A stretch of 64,000 nt of DNA from Streptomyces scabiei 87.22 (GTDB lineage: Bacteria; Actinomycetota; Actinomycetes; Streptomycetales; Streptomycetaceae), in the NCBI RefSeq assembly GCF_000091305.1, contig NC_013929.1, positions 1,860,001 to 1,924,000 on the forward strand, in the 5' to 3' direction. The first letter of the stretch is position 1. The number at the start of each line of letters is the position of its first letter. This document shows, in pieces, positions 8,826 through 17,395 of this stretch. The position numbers and the translations under genes were made by a program. The notes beneath the pieces were generated by a model. The model worked only from the letters and a program-made list of their open reading frames with translations, was not told the origin of the DNA and did no database searches.

Positions 8826-10958
8826 ATGGCCGAAGACCGGGTGCTGAAGGTGCGCGGGCTCCTCGACGCCGTACGGGCGGAGGGCCGGAGCGCGCTGACC
8901 GCCCCCGAGGGCAAGGTGATCGCCGACGCGTACGGGATCGCCGTCCCCGGCGAGGAGCTGGCGCGGGACGTCGACGAGGCGGTGTCGTTCGCGGCGCGCT
9001 TCGGCGGGCCGGTGGTGATGAAGATCGTCTCGCCGGACATCCTGCACAAGACCGACGCGGGCGGGGTGATCGTCGGGGTGGAGGGCGCGGCGGACGTACG
9101 GGCCGCGTTCCACACCATCGTCGACAACGCCCGCGCGTACGCGGCCGACGCCCGGATCGAGGGCGTCCAGGTCCAGGAGCTGCTGCCGAAGGGGCAGGAG
9201 GTCATCGTCGGCGCGGTGACGGACCCGACGTTCGGGAAGGTCGTCGCGTTCGGGCTCGGCGGGGTGCTGGTGGAGGTCCTCAAGGACGTGACGTTCCGGC
9301 TCGCGCCGGTCGACGCGGACGAGGCGCTGTCCATGCTGGACTCGATCCGCGCGGCGGAGATCCTGCGCGGGGTGCGGGGCGCTCCCGCCGTGGACCGGTG
9401 GGCCGTCGCGGAGCAGATCCGCCGGGTCTCCGAACTCGTCGCGGACTTCCCGGAGATCGCCGAGGTGGACCTCAACCCGGTGATCGCGACCCCCGAGGGC
9501 GCGGTCGCGGCGGACATCCGGATCATCCTCGCGGAGTCGGTGCCGAAGCCGCGGCGCAGGTACTCGCGCGAGGAGATCCTCACGTCGATGCGCCGGCTGA
9601 TGCAGCCCTCGTCGGTGGCCGTGATCGGGGCCTCCAACGAGCAGGGCAAGATCGGCAACTCGGTGATGCGCAACCTCGTCGACGGCGGATTCGCCGGCGA
9701 GATCCACCCGGTGAACCCCAAGGCCGATGACATTCTGGGCCGCAAGGCGTACAAGAGTGTCACGGACGTTCCCGGTGAGGTGGATGTGGCGGTCTTCGCG
9801 ATCCCCGCCAAGTTCGTGGCGTCGGCGCTGGAGGAGGTGGGCCGCAAGGGCGTCCCCAACGCCGTACTGATCCCGTCCGGTTTCGCGGAGACCGGCGAGC
9901 ACGCGCTCCAGGACGAGATCGTGGCGATCGCCGAGCGGCACGGCATCCGGCTGCTCGGGCCGAACATCTACGGCTACTACTCGACGTGGCAGGACCTGTG
10001 TGCCACGTTCTGCACGCCGTACGACGTCAAGGGCGGGGTCGCCCTGACCTCGCAGTCCGGTGGCATCGGGATGGCCATCCTGGGCTTCGCGCGCGCCACG
10101 AAGACGGGGGTGTCGGCGATCGTCGGGCTCGGCAACAAGTCGGACCTGGACGAGGACGACCTGCTGACCTGGTTCGGCGAGGACCCCCGCACCGAGTGCA
10201 TCGCGATGCACCTGGAGGACCTGAAGGACGGGCGGGCGTTCGTCGAGGCCGCGCGGGCGACCGTCCCGAAGAAGCCGGTGGTGGTCCTCAAGGCGGGCCG
10301 TACGGCGGCCGGGGCGAAGGCGGCGGGCTCGCACACGGGCGCGCTGGCGGGCGACGACGCGGTGTACGAGGACATCCTGAAGCAGGCCGGGGTCATCAGG
10401 GCACCGGGGCTGAACGAGATGCTGGAGTACGCGCGCGCGTTGCCGGTGCTCCCCGCCCCGCGCGGCGACAACGTCGTCATCATCACGGGGGCCGGCGGCA
10501 GCGGTGTCCTGCTGTCGGACGCGGTCACCGACAACGGGCTGACCCTGATGGAGATCCCGCCGGACCTGGACGCGTCCTTCCGGGCGTTCATCCCGCCGTT
10601 CGGGGCCGCGGGCAACCCGGTCGACATCACCGGCGGCGAGCCCCCCTCGACGTACGAGGCGACGATCAGGCTGGGCCTGGAGGACCCGCGCATCCACGCG
10701 CTCGTCCTCGGCTACTGGCACACCATCGTCACCCCGCCCATGGTGTTCGCCGAACTCACCGCGCGCGTGGTGGCCGAGTTCCGCGAGCGGGGCATCGAGA
10801 AGCCGGTCGTCGCGTCGCTCGCGGGCGACGTCGAGGTGGAGGAGGCGTGCCAGTACCTCTTCGAGCGCGGGGTCGTGGCGTACCCGTACACGACCGAGAA
10901 GCCGGTCGCCGTCCTCGGTGCGAAATATCGATGGGCGCGGGCTGCGGGGCTGCTGTGA
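8826..10958 (+). CDS. NDP-forming acyl-CoA ligase (ATP-grasp plus CoA-binding)
   Basis: 710 residues, about the length of fused acetate-CoA ligase (ADP-forming) homologues. The order is inverted: the ATP-grasp domain comes first (about 10-235, ending in EVDLNPVIATPEG), then the CoA-binding Rossmann domain from about 260 (SVAVIGASNEQGKIGNSVMRNL). The succinyl-CoA-ligase-like domains follow, with the phosphorylated His in GSHTGALAGDD (about H503). The ATG at 8826 overlaps the end of frc closely; a TTG at 8823 is an equal candidate. In this operon it may activate oxalate or formate with CoA, priming the Frc cycle. The domain family is sure; the substrate is inferred. Confidence 0.82.
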   Translation: MAEDRVLKVRGLLDAVRAEGRSALTAPEGKVIADAYGIAVPGEELARDVDEAVSFAARFGGPVVMKIVSPDILHKTDAGGVIVGVEGAADVRAAFHTIVDNARAYAADARIEGVQVQELLPKGQEVIVGAVTDPTFGKVVAFGLGGVLVEVLKDVTFRLAPVDADEALSMLDSIRAAEILRGVRGAPAVDRWAVAEQIRRVSELVADFPEIAEVDLNPVIATPEGAVAADIRIILAESVPKPRRRYSREEILTSMRRLMQPSSVAVIGASNEQGKIGNSVMRNLVDGGFAGEIHPVNPKADDILGRKAYKSVTDVPGEVDVAVFAIPAKFVASALEEVGRKGVPNAVLIPSGFAETGEHALQDEIVAIAERHGIRLLGPNIYGYYSTWQDLCATFCTPYDVKGGVALTSQSGGIGMAILGFARATKTGVSAIVGLGNKSDLDEDDLLTWFGEDPRTECIAMHLEDLKDGRAFVEAARATVPKKPVVVLKAGRTAAGAKAAGSHTGALAGDDAVYEDILKQAGVIRAPGLNEMLEYARALPVLPAPRGDNVVIITGAGGSGVLLSDAVTDNGLTLMEIPPDLDASFRAFIPPFGAAGNPVDITGGEPPSTYEATIRLGLEDPRIHALVLGYWHTIVTPPMVFAELTARVVAEFRERGIEKPVVASLAGDVEVEEACQYLFERGVVAYPYTTEKPVAVLGAKYRWARAAGLL

Positions 10959-11171
10959 CGGGCGCGGGCTGCCCCGATCCGGCCGGGGGTCCGGGGGCTG
11001 CCCCCCGGGCACGACACAGCTCGATGGGCGCGGGCCGCCGGGCTGTTGGGGGGCGGCCGATGAGGTGATCGAGGAGGGGGCGGCCCTGTGCCGCCCCCGA
11101 CCCCGAAAGCACGAAAGGTGTGGGACAGGGGGCGCTGGCCAGCTCTTTCGACACAAGGGGTGCAATCCGTC

Positions 11172-12560
11172 ATGACTACCACCGACATCTCGACACCCGT
11201 CCCCTACAGGGAGGTGACGGACCGCAACGGCCGTGTGTATCGGCTCGGTGAGACCGATATCGACATCATGGGCCGTAGGCGCAAGTGGATGGTCATCCTG
11301 CCGTGGATCGGCATGATGGGTATCAGCTCGGCCGAGTACGCCTTCGCGTCGGCCGAGGACACGCTGCACATCGCACACAGCTGGAACGACGGGCACATCT
11401 TCTGGATGCTCGGTGTCTGGGTGTTCTTCCAGGCGGCCGTGGCCTTCCCGGCCGGAAAGCTCAGGGAGAGCGGCAGACTGCCCGCCCGCTGGGCGATGAT
11501 GCTCGGCGCGCTCGGCACCCTGCTCGGATACCTGTCCCTCGCGTTCGCACCGCATGTGATCGTCGCGTACGTCGGGTTCGGCATGTTCAGCGGTATGGGC
11601 GCGGGCATGGTGTACGCGACCTGCGTGAACATGGTCGGCAAGTGGTATCCGGAGCGCAAGGGAGGCAAGACCGGCTTCGTCAACGGCGGTTTCGCCTACG
11701 GTTCCGTGCCGTTCGTCTTCCTCTTCACCAACTACATGGACCTGACGAACTTCCGCTGGGTCCTCGTCTCGGTCGGCCTCTTCCTGGCCACCACGGTGGC
11801 CGTGGCCGGCTACTTCTTCCGGGACCCGCCGAAGAACTGGTGGCCCGCCGACGTCGACCCGCTGCAGCCGCCGAACGACCCGCGGGCCCGCCGCGCACTG
11901 GCGATGAACCCGCCGGCCGTGCGGCAGTACACCCCCGGGGAGGCATGGCGGACCGGACGTGTCGCGCTGATGTGGTTCTGCCTGCTGTGCACCTCGGGCG
12001 TGAACATCTTCGGCATCGCCTTCCAGGTCGACATCGGCGAGGAGGCCGGTTTCGCCGGTGGCATCGTCGCGACGGCCATGTCGATGAAGGCCATCGTCAA
12101 CGGCACCGGCCGGGGCGTGATCGGCTGGCTGTCCGACCGCTACGGACGCAAGCGCTGCCTGATCTTCGTGTGCATCGTCCTCGGCCTCTCGCAGTACGGG
12201 ATCCTGTGGGCCGCCGACCTCAAGAACCTGCCGCTATTCCTGCTCTTCTCCAGCATCTCCGGGTTCGGCGGAGGCGCCATCTTCCCGATGTTCGCGGCGA
12301 TGACGGCGGACTACTTCGGCGAGAACAACAACGCCTCCAACTACGGGCTGGTCTACAGCTCCAAGCTGGTGTCCGGCCTGCTCGGCGCCGGTATGGGCAA
12401 GGTCGTGGTGGACAACTGGGGCCACAACGGGGCCTTCACCCTGGCGGGCTCGATCTCCCTGTTCGCCGCGTTCATCGCCCTCTTCCTGACCCCACCGGGC
12501 CGGCCGAGGGCGAAGAGCCTGACGGCCAACCCGATGCCGATCAGCCGGGACACGGACTAG
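11172..12560 (+). CDS. OFA-family MFS oxalate/formate transporter
   Basis: 462 residues, about 12 membrane segments. The start is the ATG at 11172 (MTTTDIST); a longer frame begins at 11088 but that part is not MFS-like. Typical OFA features include GKWYPERKGGKTGFVNGGFAYG after the fourth segments, NIFGIAFQVD, and GRGVIGWLSDRYGRKR in the loop between the halves. It probably imports oxalate or exchanges it with formate. It is separated from the ligase gene by 213 bases, so it may have its own promoter. The TAG stop lies inside the CTAG target duplicated by an IS element; the reading frame is intact. Confidence 0.87.
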   Translation: MTTTDISTPVPYREVTDRNGRVYRLGETDIDIMGRRRKWMVILPWIGMMGISSAEYAFASAEDTLHIAHSWNDGHIFWMLGVWVFFQAAVAFPAGKLRESGRLPARWAMMLGALGTLLGYLSLAFAPHVIVAYVGFGMFSGMGAGMVYATCVNMVGKWYPERKGGKTGFVNGGFAYGSVPFVFLFTNYMDLTNFRWVLVSVGLFLATTVAVAGYFFRDPPKNWWPADVDPLQPPNDPRARRALAMNPPAVRQYTPGEAWRTGRVALMWFCLLCTSGVNIFGIAFQVDIGEEAGFAGGIVATAMSMKAIVNGTGRGVIGWLSDRYGRKRCLIFVCIVLGLSQYGILWAADLKNLPLFLLFSSISGFGGGAIFPMFAAMTADYFGENNNASNYGLVYSSKLVSGLLGAGMGKVVVDNWGHNGAFTLAGSISLFAAFIALFLTPPGRPRAKSLTANPMPISRDTD

Positions 12561-13499
12561 GGTGCGTTTTGAAAGTGCTGGTCATAGCCACTCGTTGATG
12601 GCTGCGACCAGCACCGTCGCTTCGTAGCGGACGGCGAGCTTGTCGTATCTCGTGGCGACCGCACGGTGCCGTTTCAGGCGATTGATTCCGCACTCCACTG
12701 CGTGGCGCTGCTTGTAGTCGTCCTTGTCGAACTTGGGCGGGCGGCCGCCGTGGGAACCGCGTTTCTTGCGGTTGGCAATCTGGTCGCGCTTCTCCGGGAT
12801 CGTGCAGCGGATGCCACGTTTGCGCAGGTAGTCGCGGTTCGCGCGGGAGCCGTACGCCTTGTCGGCACGCACCTTGTCCGGCCGGGTGCGCGGGCGGCCC
12901 TGCCCGAGCCGGGGCACCCGGATACGGCCCAGGACCACCTGGAACTGCGGCGAGTCACCACGCTGTCCAGCCGTGATGACCAGCGCCATCGGCTTCTGGG
13001 CCTGCTCGACCGCCAGGTGCAGCTTGGTGGTCAGCCCACCCCGGGATCGTCCGAGCCCGTGGTCATCGGGCTCGATGAACACGCCACCTGGCGGCTCGAT
13101 CTGCAGATCCCCTTTTTGCGGGCACCGGCCGCATGCTGGTGGGCGCGGGCGATGGTGGAGTCCACCGAGACGTCCCAGGTGATCAGCCCCTCGGCGTCGG
13201 CCCGGGCCTGCAGCTGCTCGAAGATGCGGTGCCAGGTGCCGTCCCGCTGCCAGCGCCGGAACAGACCGTAGACCGTCTCCCACGGGCCATACCGCTCGGG
13301 CACGTCCCGCCACGGAGCACCGGCGCGGGTGCGCCAGCGTATGCCGTCTATCAACTGCCGCTTGGTGTGCACCGGTGGCCGTCCGGGCTTCTTGCCGGCC
13401 GGGAGCAAGGGCTCCAGCTTCGCCCATTGTGCATTCGTCAGATCATGCCGTCCCACGAAGTGGATCTTGACACATCAAGATCCACTTCTGAAACGCACC
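12561..13499 (-). mobile_element. IS5-family insertion sequence (939 bp), CTAG target duplication
   Basis: Ends are imperfect inverted repeats starting GGTGCGTTT (14 of the first 17 bases match). They are flanked by CTAG on both sides (12557-12560 and 13500-13503), a 4-base target duplication. It encodes a two-frame DDE transposase on the minus strand. A perfect 12-base hairpin (13459-13470 / 13475-13486) lies just inside the right end in front of the transposase start; such hairpins commonly hide the start from outside transcription. Both ends and the genes look intact, so it may be active or recently arrived. The NTAN-type target suits the IS427-like subgroup. Confidence 0.9.
12582..13456 (-). 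CDS. IS5-family transposase made by -1 frameshift (orfA-orfB)
   Basis: orfA (13456 to 13031, GTG start) encodes the HTH region and the first catalytic Asp ([18 protein letters not shown]). orfB, in the -1 frame down to 12582, carries [13 protein letters not shown], the second Asp (ADKAYGSR) and the Glu signature ([20 protein letters not shown]). The frames join at a run of five A then four G in the mRNA (13109-13117): orfA reads AAA AAG GGG, orfB reads CAA AAA GGG. This is a good slippery site. All three DDE residues are present only in the fused product, which would be about 290 residues. Confidence 0.85.
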
Positions 13500-13520
13500 C
13501 TAGGGCCGCACGGTGTTTCC

Positions 13521-13558
13521 GCCGACGCCCGGCTGGGATCTCCCAGCCGGGCGTCGGC
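13521..13558. terminator. Bidirectional terminator beyond the IS
   Basis: Perfect 18-base arms (13521-13538 and 13541-13558). It lies between the IS and the convergent isomerase gene. Without the IS it would sit 18 bases after the transporter stop codon, so it is probably the original terminator of the oxalate operon, now displaced by 943 bases. Confidence 0.85.
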
Positions 13559-13580
13559 GTTGCGTCCTCGTTCCCGGGCT

Positions 13581-14624
13581 CTACTCGCCGCTCTTCTCCC
13601 GCAGCGAGTGCAGGTGCTCGCTGGAGCGGCGGGCGAAGGTGAAGGACTCGGCGGGGTTGTCGTGCTCCGCCTGCCAGTGGTGGGCGCGTCGGGAACCCTT
13701 CAGATCGTTGACGGCCGAGATGAACTTCCGGTAGTCGATGTCTCCGTCGCCGACGTCCGTCATGCGGTACCCGTACGGGTTCGACGGGTCGCTCTCGCCG
13801 TCCTTGACGTGGAACAGCGGGTAGCGGTCCGGGCGGCGCACGACGTAGTCGAGCGGCTCGAAGGGCGCGGCGGTGCCGTCGGGCCGCTTGGAGAAACGGA
13901 ACTGGGCCACGTACGCCCAGAAGATGTCCATCTCCAGGAAGACGAGGTCGGGGTCGGTCTCGCGGAGCAGTACGTCGTAGAGGCGCACCTTGGGGTCGTC
14001 GGTGGCGAAGGAGAACTCCTCGGAGTGGTTGTGCTGGTAGAACTTCAAGCCGCGTGCCCTGGCGGCCGCGCCGTAGGTGTTGAACTCGTGGGCGGCCCGC
14101 TTCACCGCGTCGACGGTCGTGCCGTAGCGGAAGGGGCCGGCGGCGGTGCCGATGTGCTTCAGGCCGAGGGCCTGGGCGTCGTCGAGGACCTTGGTGAGGT
14201 TCTGGGCGAAGGTGTACGCGTTCGGGTCGCTCGCGTAGTAGCCGACGTGGCTGCCGATCGGGTCCAGGCCGTGGTCGCGGGCCAGCCGCTTCAGCTGTTT
14301 GAGGGTGATGGGGCCCGCCGAGCCCTGGGTGTAGCCGGCGAACTCGACCTCGTCGTAGCCGTACTTCTCCAGCTCGGCGAAGACGGGGGCGAAGCCGAGG
14401 GTGGAGACCTTGTCGCGGAGGCTGTAGAGCTGGATGCCGAGACGGCCGGGCGGGAGGACGGGGCGGCCCTGGCCCGCGGTGGCCGTCCCGGTGCCAGCGG
14501 CGGCCTGGGCGGGGGCGGCGGCGCCCAGCAGGGCGGCGACGGTGGCACCCGCGGCGACACCGAGCATGCCTCGTCTGCTGAGGCGGTGGGTGAGTTCGGG
14601 ATCGGGCTGGGAGATGCGGCTCAT
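13581..14624 (-). CDS. Tat-exported sugar isomerase/epimerase (TIM barrel)
   Basis: 347 residues from the ATG at 14624 (AAGGAG upstream). A Tat signal SRRGMLGVAAGATVAALL ends near Ala-42. The rest is an AP-endonuclease-2/xylose-isomerase-like TIM barrel: LGIQLYSLRDKV, GYDEVEFAGY, metal-site candidates in FYQHNHSEEF, FLEMDIFW, LFHVKDG and HWQAEHD. Proteins of this family act on sugars or sugar derivatives outside the cytoplasm. It follows the ebo-like operon by 85 bases on the same strand and may be its last gene. Confidence 0.8.
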   Translation of the reverse strand: MSRISQPDPELTHRLSRRGMLGVAAGATVAALLGAAAPAQAAAGTGTATAGQGRPVLPPGRLGIQLYSLRDKVSTLGFAPVFAELEKYGYDEVEFAGYTQGSAGPITLKQLKRLARDHGLDPIGSHVGYYASDPNAYTFAQNLTKVLDDAQALGLKHIGTAAGPFRYGTTVDAVKRAAHEFNTYGAAARARGLKFYQHNHSEEFSFATDDPKVRLYDVLLRETDPDLVFLEMDIFWAYVAQFRFSKRPDGTAAPFEPLDYVVRRPDRYPLFHVKDGESDPSNPYGYRMTDVGDGDIDYRKFISAVNDLKGSRRAHHWQAEHDNPAESFTFARRSSEHLHSLREKSGE

Positions 14625-14709
14625 GCGGGGACTCCTTCGTTGGGCGGGCGTCGTCCGTGGTGAGTGCTTCACCTGGGACGCGTCGGGATCTGTCGGTCCT
14701 GGTGGAGGC

Positions 14710-15885
14710 TCATGGCAGCTCCTTGAGGCCGAGGTCCGTCAACAGGTCGCGGGCGAGGGCGAGTTCGGCGGCGATGCCGTCGGCGAGCTGGGCGCGGGTG
14801 GTGGGGCGCAGCTGCGGTGGCAGCGCCTGCCAGGTGTACGTCTCGACCTCCAGATGGCGGGTGAGGGGGTGGGGGCCGCCGACGAGACGGGTGAGGGCGG
14901 CCTTGAGGACCGGGAGGGTGGAGGTGAGGGGTGCGGCGGGGGCCGCGTGGAGCGGGACGTGGAAGTGGGCGCGCCAGGGGGAGGCGTCGGGCAGGGTGTC
15001 GCCCCGCAGTGCCTCGCCGAGGTCGTCGGTGCCACGCAGGCCGGCGGCGGTGGAGGTGCGGGTCTGGTGCAGGAAGCGGGGCTCGTCGAAGGCGGCGAGG
15101 GCTTCGCGGACCTCGGGCAGGTGCGGATGCTCGGCGTGCAGGGCGGCGGAGAGCTGGGACTTGACGACGGGGACACCGGCCCGGGTGAGCGCGTCCAGGG
15201 CGGTGTGCGGGTCCTCGAAGGAGGTGGCGAGGTGGCAGGTGTCGACGCAGATGCCGATGCGGTCGTGGCCGATGTCGCTCAGCGGGCCGATGGCGTCGGC
15301 GGTGGTCTCCACGGTGCAGCCCGGTTCGGGTTCCAGGCCGATCCGGAGGGAGCGGCCGGTCAGCTCGGCCACGGCGTCGAGGCGTTCGGCGAGGGTGCGC
15401 AGGGCCGCCCGGGCACGGGCGGCGTGGCTGTCGTCGGCGGCGGTGCGCCAGGCCAGGGGGAGGGTGGAGACGGTGCCCTCGGTCACGTCGTCGGGGAGCA
15501 GCCGGGCGAGGACGCGGGCGAGGGAGGTGGTGTGGTCGAGGCGCTCGGGGTCGGCCCAGTCGGGCCGGTACACGCGGTACTTGACCTCCTCGGCGCCGAA
15601 GCCCTCGTAGGGGAAGCCGTTGAGGGTGACGACCTCCAGGCCGCGCCGGTCGAGTTCGGCGCGCAGGCCGCGCAGGGCGGCCGGGTCGGTCACCAGGGCC
15701 GCGGCCGCGTCCCTGGCCAGCCACAGGCCGATGCCGAGGCGGTCGCGGCCGAGACGGCGGCGTACGGGCTCGCAGTGGTCGCGGAGTTGGGCGAGGACGC
15801 CGTCGAGGGTCTCGGCCGGGTGCACGTTGGTGCAGTAGGCGAGGTGGACGGTGGAGCCGTCGGGGTGGCGGAAGCGCACGGTCAC
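14710..15885 (-). CDS. EboE-like metabolite-traffic protein (TIM barrel)
   Basis: 391 residues, GTG start at 15885 overlapping the TatD-like stop (GTGA). The sequence begins LAYCTNVHPAETLDGVLAQL and continues as a xylose-isomerase-type barrel with GLEPEPGCTVETT, GICVDTCHLATSFEDP and HFHVPLH. This pattern matches the EboE family found with EboA and TatD proteins in cyanobacterial scytonemin and Pseudomonas clusters. Those operons are linked to moving a metabolite precursor across the inner membrane. A soluble enzyme-like fold is clear, but the reaction is unknown. Confidence 0.75.
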   Translation of the reverse strand: MTVRFRHPDGSTVHLAYCTNVHPAETLDGVLAQLRDHCEPVRRRLGRDRLGIGLWLARDAAAALVTDPAALRGLRAELDRRGLEVVTLNGFPYEGFGAEEVKYRVYRPDWADPERLDHTTSLARVLARLLPDDVTEGTVSTLPLAWRTAADDSHAARARAALRTLAERLDAVAELTGRSLRIGLEPEPGCTVETTADAIGPLSDIGHDRIGICVDTCHLATSFEDPHTALDALTRAGVPVVKSQLSAALHAEHPHLPEVREALAAFDEPRFLHQTRTSTAAGLRGTDDLGEALRGDTLPDASPWRAHFHVPLHAAPAAPLTSTLPVLKAALTRLVGGPHPLTRHLEVETYTWQALPPQLRPTTRAQLADGIAAELALARDLLTDLGLKELP

Positions 15886-16730
15886 TCACCGCCGCGCAGG
15901 ATGCTGTTGCCCTCGTGCGTGGGGTCCGTGGCGGTGACATCGAGGACGAGGCGCCCGCTGAGCCCGTAGAAGGCGACGGGGTTGCGCCACAGCACGAGGT
16001 CGACGGCGTCCTCGTCGAACCCGGCGGCCAGGAGGGCGTCGGCGACCCGCCGCGTCTTCAGGGGGTCGCTTCTGCCCCAGTCGGCGGCGGAGTCGACCAG
16101 CACCCTCTCCGGGCCGAACTCCTTGAGGACGGCGACCATGCGCTCCTCGTCCATCTTGGTGTCCGGGTAGACGGAGAAACCGAGCCAGGCGCCGCTGTCC
16201 CTGGCCTCCTTGACGGTGGTCTCGTTGAGGTGGTCCAGCAGCATCCGGTCGACGGGCAGGGCGGAGGCCCGTACGGCGTCGAGGGTCCGGCGCAGGCCGG
16301 CGAGTTTGTCCCGGTGCGGGGTGTGGACGAGGGCGGGCAGTCCGTGGTCGGCGGCCAGCTGCAGCTGGTGTTCGAGGGCGTGGTCCTCGGCCGGGGTCAT
16401 GGAGTCGTAGCCGATCTCGCCGACCGCGACGACCCCGTCCTTGAGCAGGTAGCGGGGCAGCAGGTCCAGCACGGGAGTGCAGCGCGGGTCGTTCGCCTCC
16501 TTGGGGTTGAGGGCGAGCGCGCAGTGGTGGGCGATGCCGTACTGGGCGGCGCGGAAGGGCTCCCAGCCCAGCAGGGAGTCGAAGTAGTCCACGAAGGAGT
16601 CGGGCGAGGTGCGGGGTTGTCCCAGCCAGAAGGCCGGCTCCAGAACCGCGCGGACGCCCGCCTCGTGCATCGCCTCGTAGTCGTCGGTGGTGCGTGACGT
16701 CATGTGGATGTGGGGGTCGAAGATGCGCAT
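15882..16730 (-). CDS. TatD-like metal-dependent hydrolase (EboB position)
   Basis: 282 residues from the ATG at 16730 (AAGGAG upstream). It overlaps the EboA stop by ATGA and the next start by GTGA. Amidohydrolase features are HIHMTS at residues 7-9 (metal-binding HxH), VGEIGYDS (Glu ligand), LVHTPHRDK and LLDHLNE, then VLVDSAADWGRSDP. The TatD family includes 3'-5' DNases, but ebo operons carry a diverged branch whose substrate is unknown. It is translationally coupled on both sides, so it should be made in step with EboA and EboE. Confidence 0.78.
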   Translation of the reverse strand: MRIFDPHIHMTSRTTDDYEAMHEAGVRAVLEPAFWLGQPRTSPDSFVDYFDSLLGWEPFRAAQYGIAHHCALALNPKEANDPRCTPVLDLLPRYLLKDGVVAVGEIGYDSMTPAEDHALEHQLQLAADHGLPALVHTPHRDKLAGLRRTLDAVRASALPVDRMLLDHLNETTVKEARDSGAWLGFSVYPDTKMDEERMVAVLKEFGPERVLVDSAADWGRSDPLKTRRVADALLAAGFDEDAVDLVLWRNPVAFYGLSGRLVLDVTATDPTHEGNSILRGGE

Positions 16731-17395
16731 CAGGACTCCTTGCCGGGAAGGCCGTGGCTGCCGTCGCGGTGGGGCGCGGCGGCCGGTGGGGGCGCGGTCA
16801 GGGCCAGGACGCGGTGCAGGTCCTCGGGTACGGGGCGGCCCGCGGCGGTGCGTTCCTCGGCGAAGGCGCGGACCATGCGGGCGAGTTCGGTGTCGCCGCG
16901 GGCACGGCCGGTCAGGTCGGCGACCTCGTCGACGCGCACTGCGGTGAACAGGCACTTGAGGACGGCGTGCCGCCAGGGGTGCGGGGCCAGATGGCGGGCG
17001 CCGTACGGGCCCAGGGCGGCGGCGAGGAGGCGGGTGTCGTTGGTGCGCAGCGCGTCCTCGACGAGGGGCAGCGCCTCGGGGCCGGGCACGAGGTGGGGCA
17101 GCGCGTGCAGCACCGCCCGGCGTTCGTCGGCGGTGCCCTGGCGGTAGACCCGGGTGAGCGCGTCGGCGTCGGCGCGGGCCGCGTGCAGGATCAGGACGCG
17201 GACGGCGTCGGCGTGTTCGGTGCCGCAGCGCCGGCCCGCCTCGGCGAGCCGCAGCTCCCAGACGGCGAGGGGGCCGTGGGTGCCCGGATGCTCGGCGGCC
17301 TCGTCCAGCGCCCGCGCCAGCCAGGTGCGGGCGGCCTGCGGGAGGCGGGTGTCCAGGTGCCGGTGCAGGTCGGCCGGGGTCCGGTGGTGGGTCAC
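16730..17395 (-). CDS. EboA-domain protein
   Basis: 221 residues, GTG start at 17395 that overlaps the preceding stop (GTGA); GGGAG lies upstream. The sequence is mostly amphipathic helices with HEAT-like character, for example DERRAVLHALPHLVPG and DTRLLAAALGPYGARHLAPHPWRHAVLKCLF. The phrase WRHAVLKCLFTAV is typical of EboA-like proteins. No catalytic motif is visible. Assignment rests on this pattern and on the neighbours (TatD-like and EboE-like). It may be a scaffold protein of the ebo system. Confidence 0.7.
   Translation of the reverse strand: MTHHRTPADLHRHLDTRLPQAARTWLARALDEAAEHPGTHGPLAVWELRLAEAGRRCGTEHADAVRVLILHAARADADALTRVYRQGTADERRAVLHALPHLVPGPEALPLVEDALRTNDTRLLAAALGPYGARHLAPHPWRHAVLKCLFTAVRVDEVADLTGRARGDTELARMVRAFAEERTAAGRPVPEDLHRVLALTAPPPAAAPHRDGSHGLPGKES

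Noticed and set aside
10959..11087. GGGCGCGGGC-type repeats after the CoA ligase as a repeat array
   Set aside because: Only a few imperfect copies; common GC-rich spacer sequence in such genomes.
11140..11155. TTTCGACAC before the first OFA transporter as a fourth GntR site
   Set aside because: It lacks the TTCGTC core and has no symmetric partner.
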